Assembly (NCBI RefSeq): GCF_030272615.1
Contig: NC_081414.1
Coordinates: 762,419,648-762,483,647, forward strand
Direction: 5' to 3'
Origin: Cryptomeria japonica
Lineage: Eukaryota > Streptophyta > Pinopsida > Cupressales > Cupressaceae
Length of the DNA: 64,000 nt
In this document: piece after piece, positions 57,367 through 64,000 of the stretch
Layout: each line of letters starts with the position of its first letter
Numbering within the stretch: position 1 is the stretch's first letter
Translations under genes and position numbers: made by a program
Notes under the pieces: generated by a model
Told to the model about the DNA's origin: nothing
Database searches by the model: none
What the model saw: the letters and a program-made list of their open reading frames with translations, nothing else

Positions 57367-58862
57367 TGTAGATAGGAATCTGGAATGCATCAAAAGCAAC
57401 TTTAAACTAGCTCAACCACAAAAACTAGATTGCAATGATAAATCCTAATTACAATCAATAAAGGCATGAAGATGAAATACTAAAATGAAACGCAAACCAA
57501 AGCAGGTATCTCCTTCATTGTTCCTCCATTGTCCTTCTTTCTCCTTCAAATTAGTGTGTTTGTGGATCTCACCTACAAGTGCAAAAGCATAGTATGAAAG
57601 CAAGATGACTAGAAAAATGGCAGCATAAGGATACTAGAAGCGTGGTTTTCTCTCCCTTTGATTGAAGAAATTCATCCAATTTATAGACAAATTGGAGAGA
57701 GGACAAGATTAGCATGAAGAGATTTGAATGGAAATTCAAATCATGAATGGCAAAATTATGACAAATTATGACAAGATTGACATGCAAGATTGATTGATTG
57801 ACAAAATTATGACAAATTATGACAAGATTGCTATGCAAAATGCATGACAAATTATGACAAGATTGACATGCCATTCCCATGAAATTAGGGGAAATATTAG
57901 AAAAGTTCAAGAAAATAGGAGAAATAGAAATTAGGAATTAGGAGAAATTAGTAAATTGGAAAATTGAGGAAAAAGATGAAATAGAAATTAGGTGAATTAA
58001 TTAATAGGTTTTCCTCCATTAATTAATTCATGAAAAAGACCTAGGACTAAATAAATAGATTTATTTAACCCACCAAGAAGAAGAAAAGGATTAAATGATC
58101 AAATCATAAAACCCTAGAAATAAGAGGACAAGGAATTAGGTCAAGACAACAAGAAATTAATGTCGATTTGATCATGATTTTGATTGACAAAGGACCAATG
58201 CTGATAAATGATTGAGATCGGTTGACAAATTGACCAAGATTGACAAAGAGATCAAATTGATAGGCGCCAATTGATGAGGAATAATGACTAATTGATCCAA
58301 ATTGACACGATTGACAAGGACAACGATCGATGACAAATCGATCGCAAAATGACAAGATTGACTAGGACAAGGATTGATGACGAATCGATCGCAAAATGAC
58401 AAGATTGACAAGGACAAGGATCGATGACAAATCAATCGCAAAATAACAAGATTGACAAGAGGACAAGGATCGATGATGAATCGATCGCAAAATGAGAAGA
58501 TTGACAAGAGGACAAGGATTGATGATGAATCAATCGCAAAATGACAAGATTGACAAGGACAAAACCCTAATTCTATCATCGATTAGGATTGATGATGTCC
58601 AAAATGATGATAAATGAGCACGCATCATGATACAACAGGATAAGATCGACCAAAATCATGACTGAAGATTGATGTCGACAAGACCAAATTCGAAAGCGAT
58701 AAACACGAGGAATGCAGAAGAAGGACCCGATGCTGGCAAATGATAAAGACCAAGTGCGCAACATAGAAGAAATGTTAATGCGACGCAAAAACCCTAAAAT
58801 AAGGCAATGCGCAAATGTTAAAGTATGACTCCGCAAGTGTTGACCATTTTTAGATGTCTACA
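57367..58862 (-). mobile_element. Ty3-type solo LTR S3 inserted in the microsatellite
   Basis: 1,496 bp. The minus strand starts TGTAGACATCTAAAAATGG, close to the LTR start of element A, and ends in CCTATCTACA. TSD TATAC at 57362-57366 and 58863-58867, although in a TATAC-rich tract this alone is weak evidence. A TATA-like CTATAAATTGG lies on the minus strand near 57680. It is non-coding and holds tandem repeats. Confidence 0.8.
58324..58565. repeat. Tandem 47-49-bp repeats in S3
   Basis: Five copies of a unit built from GATCGATGACAAATCGATCG followed by CAAAATGACAAGATTGACAAGGACAAG, starting near 58326, 58372, 58419, 58468 and 58517. Shorter GACAAATTATGACAAGATTG repeats occur at about 57745-57870. 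Confidence 0.8.
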
Positions 58863-58867
58863 TATAC

Positions 58868-58984
58868 ATATATACATATGCATACACATATGTGTGTGTG
58901 TACACACACATATATATACATATATATATGTATATATCATATATGTATACATATGTATATATATACATATATATGTGTGTGTGT
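58868..58984. repeat. Continuation of the AT/GT microsatellite
   Basis: ATATACATATG and (GT)n runs, the right part of the tract split by S3. Confidence 0.85.
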
Positions 58985-60000
58985 TAGCAACAGATAAACA
59001 TGTTAGATAAAAAAGTGAAAAATATGATATGAGAGGCACTAAGATAACAAATGAGTAGAATGTTGTGCTAGATAGCCATACAATAGGGTGATTTTAGATA
59101 AAGTGGATTGGTATACATATGCGCGCGCACACACACACACACATGTTAACTTATCTCAATTGTATTTTAACTAGTGTATCCCCCTTCGTGATAACACAAA
59201 TTTTCTACCTTACCAATTTGGTAGGACTCCTGATCATCAAAGGGGACCATCATTTTCAAAACAAATTTTAGCAAAAAATTCACAACATGAGGTAATCAAG
59301 AATTCAATTGCAGAGAAATAATAGTACAACATAGTAATTGTGATGTCAATATGACAACTATACATTATTATTGACATAAGTAATCTAATTTGTTGTTTGA
59401 ATTGTTGTTTTGTAGGCATCTACAAAGCCATGCAGTACTTCAAAGAGGCTCAATTTTGATGATCTAACATAACTATAGGATTTTTTAAAGTTATATACTA
59501 TTAGTTGTGGATATTGTATATCAATCTTGAGATGCCATATGTCATAGTTTTGTAAAACTTGTATTGATTTGGCATATATGTCATTTTTGTACATTTTATT
59601 GAGTTGACACATATGTCATTTTTGTACATTTTGTTGACTTGGCACATATGCCACAATTTTGTAGAACTTTTATTTTGCATTTGGATATATATTAAAGGTG
59701 ATATTTGATCTAATTTGTTTGTTGTGTGCATATCTTCATACTTTGAACAATTTATGAACATCTTAAGAATAGTTAAGTTATGAACAATGTATATATTCAT
59801 TTGAATAAAATGGTTATGTTTTGAATAACTTATGAACAAAATATATTCAATTATGAATGGTTGAGTTATGAACAATTTAGCATATTATGGATTAATGATA
59901 TTGAAATTCAATGGAACTTATGAATGATGATTGATATTATCTAAATTCCAAGTGTTGAATTTGGTTGCCTTGAGCAGCTTCACCAAATTTTATGATCATA
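58985..60000. other. AT-rich sequence with short repeats
   Basis: No gene. A (GC)n(AC)n microsatellite lies at about 59120-59142. Three copies of a unit of about 46 bp with CATATATGTCATTTTTGTACATTTT lie at about 59565-59660. The ORFs across it are low-complexity. Confidence 0.45.
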
Positions 60001-60202
60001 AGATCAAAAGTTGTCAAAAGCTATCAAAAGTTGTCAATAGTTATCAAAAGTTGTCAATAATTATCAAAAGTTGTTAAAAGTTATTAATAGTTGATAATAG
60101 TTGTCAAAAGTTGTTAATAGCTATCAAAAGTTGATCAATAGTTGTCAAAAGTTGTCAATAGTTGTCAAAAGTTGTCAATAGAACTGTCAAAAGTTGTCAA
60201 TA
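60001..60202. repeat. AGTTGTCAAAAGTTATCA short tandem array
   Basis: Roughly 20 copies of AAAGTTGTC / AATAGTTATC words with about 10-12-bp spacing, leading into the 355-bp satellite. Confidence 0.8.
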
Positions 60203-62165
60203 GTTGCAAGATAGGGTAAATTTTGTTTCATTTGTCGTATCCACGAATCATCAACATGAGCATGTTTGGGTGGGCATTGTTATACTAGTCATGGTCTTGG
60301 TTGGCTTCTTAGGTCACCTGAACGTTCAGTGCCCTACCGTCGCGATGCCTCTTCGGTGTCCTAAGTTCAAAAAATTGTCAAACTTTGACGAGTTGTTTCT
60401 TGGAATTTGAGGCACATACGAATGAATTTTTTAAACCCACAGGGTCACATGAGGCCTCTCTATAATAATGTATATCATATTTTGAAGAAACAAAGCCATT
60501 TTTAGGGTAATAATTTTTTTATTGATGCCAACATCGTCAATCGCACGCAATGCAAAGTTGCAAGATAGGGTAAATTTCATTATGTTTGCCGTATCCACAA
60601 ACTATCAATGCGAGCATGTCTAGGTGGGCATATGGTAGGCTTAGTCCTAGTTGGCTTCCCAGGTTCACTGAATGTTCAGTGCCCTATCAATATGGTGCCA
60701 TCTCTCGAGTGTCCTAAGTTCAAAAAATTGTCAAACTTTAACAAGCTATTTATCAAGATTCGGGGCACATACGAATGAACTATTTGAACCCACAAGGTCA
60801 CATGATGCCTCTCTACAATAACCTATCTTTGATTTTGAAGAAACAAAGCTATTTTCTTAGGGCGACAATTTTTTGTTGATGCAAATATCATTAGTTGCAC
60901 ACAATGCAAAGTTACAAGATAGGGTAGATTTTGTTTTGTTTGTCGTATCCACAAACCATTAGTACAAGAATGTATGGGTGGGAATTTTTATGCTAAGAAT
61001 GGTCTTAGTTGGCTCCCTGGGTCATCTGAATGTTAACGCCCTATCGTTGTGGTGTCATCTCTTGAGTGCCCTAAGTTCAAAAAATTGTCAAACTTTGGTA
61101 GGTTGTTTCTTAGAATCTGTGGCACATACGAAGGAAGTGTTTGAACCAATAGAGTCATGCAAGGCCTCTCTACAATAACCTATCTCAAATTTTAAAGAAA
61201 CAAATCCATTTTCTTAAGGCATCAATTTTTTGTTGATGCAAATATCATCAGTCGTAGGCAATGCAAAGTTGCAAGATAAGGTCTTGTTCTATTTGTCATA
61301 TCCACAAACTGTCAGTGTGAGAATGTTCAGGTGGGAATTTTTATGTCAGACATGGTCCTGATTGGCTTCCTAGGTCACCCAAATGTTCAACGTCCTACCG
61401 TCACGACACCATCTCTTAAGTGAACTAAGCTCAAAAAATTATCAAACTTTGATGAGTTGTTTCTTAGCATTCGAGGCACATATAAATGATTCGTTTGAAC
61501 CCATAGGGTCACATGAGGCCCCTCTACAATAACCTATCTTATATTTTGAGGAAACTAAGCCATTTTCTTAGGGCAAGAATTTTTTTATTGATGTAAATAT
61601 CATCAATTGCATGCAATGCAAAGTTGCAAGATAGGGTAAACCTCGTTTTTTTTGTTGTATCCATGAATTATCAACATGAACATGTTTGGGTGGGAAGTTT
61701 TATGCTAGGAATAGTCCCAGTTGGTTTCCCTAGTCACCCGAACGTTTAGTTTCCTACCGTCATAGTGTCATCTCTTGAGTACCCTAAGTTGAAAAAAATA
61801 TTGACCTTTGATAGGTTATTTCTCAAAATCTGAGGCACATACGAAACATCTGTTTGAACCCACATGGTCATGTGAGGCCCCTCTACAATAACCTATCTTA
61901 GGTTTTGAAGAAACAAAGCCATTTTCTTAGGGAGACAATTTTTTTGTTGATACAAATATAGTCAGTCACACACAATGCAAAGTTGCAAGATAGGGTAAAT
62001 CTCATTTTGTTTGTCGCATCCATGAACTGTCAGCGCAAGCATGTCTAGGTGGGCATTTTTATGCTAGGCATGGTCCTATTTGGCTTCCCATATTTTTTGA
62101 ATGTTTAGTGACCTGATGTAGCGACGCTATCTCTTAAGCACCATAACGTTCAATTTTTCTGTTAA
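60203..62165. repeat. Satellite array, about 355-bp unit, 5.5 copies
   Basis: Copies start with GTTGCAAGATAGGGTAAA at 60203, 60557, 60911 (GTTACAAG), 61268, 61623 and 61982, periods 354-359 bp. Shared landmarks are GTCGTATCCACRAA, TGGCTTCCYAGGTCACC, AAAAAATTGTCAAACTTTG and CACATACGAA. The last copy is incomplete. No coding potential is conserved between copies. Confidence 0.88.
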
Positions 62166-62190
62166 TGCAAATATCGTCAAAAGCTTACAA

Positions 62191-62310
62191 AATTTACACA
62201 TTGACAAAAGAATAATGCATGAATTACACATTGACAAAATAATAACACATGAATTACACATTGAAAAAATAATAACGCATGAATTATACATTGACAAAAG
62301 TATAATGCAT
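62191..62310. repeat. 30-bp tandem repeat, four copies
   Basis: Exact 30-bp period of TTACACATTGACAAAA followed by TAATRACGCATGAA. Confidence 0.88.
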
Positions 62311-62362
62311 GAATTTCAAGTATAATCATAGATACAAAATTTATCACAAAAATTCATTTATG

Positions 62363-62712
62363 CGTTTATAATCATTTGGTCATTTATATATACAAAATTT
62401 GGCCCCTAAATAGGTACAAATTAACTCATGGTCATCTATATACAAAATTGTGCCTCTAAATAGGTACAAATTAGCTCATGGCCATCTACATACAAAATTT
62501 GGCCTCTAAATAGATACAAATCATCCCGTGGCGATCTATATACAAAATTTGACATCCAAATAGGTACAAATCAACTCATGGCCATCTATATACAAAATTT
62601 GGCCTCTAAATAGGTACAAATCAGCTCGAGGCCAACTATATACAAAGTTTGACCTCTAAATAGGTACAAATCAGCTCATGGCCATCTATATACAAAATTA
62701 TACCAAGGATAT
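62363..62712. repeat. 50-bp tandem repeat, about seven copies
   Basis: Exact 50-bp period: GGTACAAATYA at 62413, 62463, 62513, 62563, 62613 and 62663, with CATGGCCATCTATATACAAA and TTTGGCCTCTAAATA in each. Confidence 0.88.
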
Positions 62713-62750
62713 AAACAAAATTTCCAAAATCATTCTACCCTTTTATAGAA

Positions 62751-64000
62751 TCAATCTAATGAACCTTGTGGATCAACTCTAACCCTTATTATGTCAAGTA
62801 TCGCCTTGTGGTCAGATTCACAAATTTTCCATAAATTCTTGTTGAGTGGTCTACCATGATACTTAATCAATTGAATATTCGTTGCAACAAGAAGGTTAGA
62901 GTAATGAAGATTATGCTTGCGTGTGTCGAAGTCCTCAAACAACCAGTCATATTTCTTCATAGGGTACCTTCTAAGCTATGTTCCTATTACAACAACAAAC
63001 CCTATTGGGTACTCAATACCCTCTCCATTGATGATTGTGGTTGTCAATTTTTTTTTACCTCAATACAATGACACAAAAAAAAAATTGTGTCTTCTTCATT
63101 ATTTTCATCAGCAATAACTACATACACATTACCTGCATTTTATTGAATGATAAATTAGTACCAAAAACAATGTAAAATGAAATAAAATGAGTTAAAATTT
63201 TCCAATAAGTAATAAGTCACAATACCTGGTTGCACTAGGTCAAATAAATGGTAAAAATCCATATAATCTTTGATCTTGTTCAACTGTAGTGCTTTGGGAA
63301 GCTGATATGTATCAATAGGAACTAAAGGTCTATAAGACCATTCATCAACCCACTCATGCGATTCACACTTTTCCCACAAAAAATCCATACATGAAGAGAA
63401 AAAACATACAATCTCTCTAGTACAAATATCTGGTGAGCTTGCATCTGAGCTTCTAAATGAGTGCAAGTCACTCGATCCTATAACAATACAACAATCTACA
63501 TATTAGTCTACAACATTAGATTCACATATCAACCAAAAATATCTAGAAATAGTTCTAATTACCTTGATTACCTTGTCCCATTGTCGAGTTACACCATTGC
63601 ACAATGGTTGTTGCATCTGTTCACTTAGCACCACCTTCATACTTTATTTCTTCTCTTACAAGAGATCTTTTTACACATGCTCCTACACCATCGTGCTCTC
63701 CCTTTCCATGTTTAGCCTCACTAAAATTCTAAAAATGTTGTACACCAGTCCTCACATGCATCCTACTCGACCAATAAAACATCCTTGCATTCTTGAATTG
63801 TGATGTGTAGTTATCTAACCATATGTTGTGTTGGTTGTATCTAATATTCCTTTCCCTTAATTTCCCATAGTAGAGTTGAAAACATCCTTGCACAAACTCT
63901 GTCAAATGACTAAGATCATTGCTTATGTAGAAGTAATATTCTCTTACTATCTTTCTATCATGCTACGTGCTATCATGTACATGCATGAATGCTATGTGTA
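62751..64000 (-). pseudogene. Broken spliced gene of unrecognised family, 5' end outside the window
   Basis: Three exons can be read on the minus strand: 64000-63572 (partial), 63477-63226 and 63132-62751, joined by GT...AG introns of about 94 and 93 bp that keep the phase. Exon 1 has NYTSQFKNARMFYW, then HGKGEHDGVGACVKR, a pattern I recall from uncharacterised, possibly transposase-derived proteins in plants and animals. Exon 2 reads SSDASSPDICTREIVCFF to FDLVQPG. Exon 3 includes NVYVVIADENNEEDTIFF and ends PQGSLD. TAG and TGA stops in exon 1, a frame slip in a poly-A run and a TAG in exon 3 make it a pseudogene. Function unknown. The conserved intron phase argues for a once real gene. Confidence 0.6.

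Noticed and set aside
56963-57448. Overlapping open frames of 100-160 codons on both strands
   Set aside because: They are translations of AT/GT microsatellite (Ile-Tyr-His-Cys-Val repeats) and not genes.
57367-58862. TATAC as decisive proof of a target duplication for S3
   Set aside because: The surrounding microsatellite contains TATAC many times, so the match alone is weak; the TG...CA ends carry the call.

Overview
The window looks like repeat-dense nuclear DNA of a land plant, most likely a gymnosperm. That is an inference from long, old, deeply nested LTR retrotransposons with many stop codons and the absence of any intact host gene. Almost everything is Ty3/gypsy (Tat clade) and Ty1/copia retrotransposon sequence plus tandem repeats. 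Element borders below come from terminal TG...CA, paired LTRs, primer-binding sites (PBS), polypurine tracts (PPT) and, where found, 5-bp target-site duplications (TSD), all read by eye.

Layout: (1) 1-9126, a plus-strand Tat element (T1) with an open gag and a pol broken by stops, cut off inside integrase. (2) A minus-strand copia-type LTR (S1, 9126-9903 plus 26135-26764), split by a complete minus-strand Tat element (A, 9904-26134, two 779-bp LTRs). A carries a decayed gag-pol, an integrase ORF with all three DDE residues, an antisense ORF encoding a plant mobile domain (PMD) protein, and an array of stem-loop repeats. (3) 26765-57037, the 3' end of a plus-strand copia element (D) into which an 11-kb plus-strand Tat element (B, 27042-55688, TSD CTTTG) inserted. 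B was then hit by a gag/protease-only copia element (E, 30232-35339), a 333-bp miniature LTR element whose LTRs carry a tRNA-like sequence (36491-36823), a Ty3-like non-autonomous element with a gag-like ORF (C, 36893-45218, itself holding a 1.5-kb copia solo LTR, S2), and a 3.8-kb unclassified TG...CA element (U, 51102-54911). B also has a decayed PMD ORF antisense to its pol. (4) 57038-64000: microsatellites split by a Ty3-type solo LTR (S3), several satellite arrays (about 355-bp, 30-bp and 50-bp units), and on the minus strand a spliced but broken gene of a family I do not recognise.

The coding parts are gag, protease, reverse transcriptase (RT), RNase H, a second archaeal-type RNase H, and integrase, the replication set of Tat elements. 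Nothing here looks like a fully functional element. Integrase of A (15719-17047) and gag of T1 (2723-4510) are the best preserved reading frames. The most interesting items are the tRNA-like miniature LTR element, the co-varying stem-loop array in A, and the paired antisense PMD ORFs in A and B.
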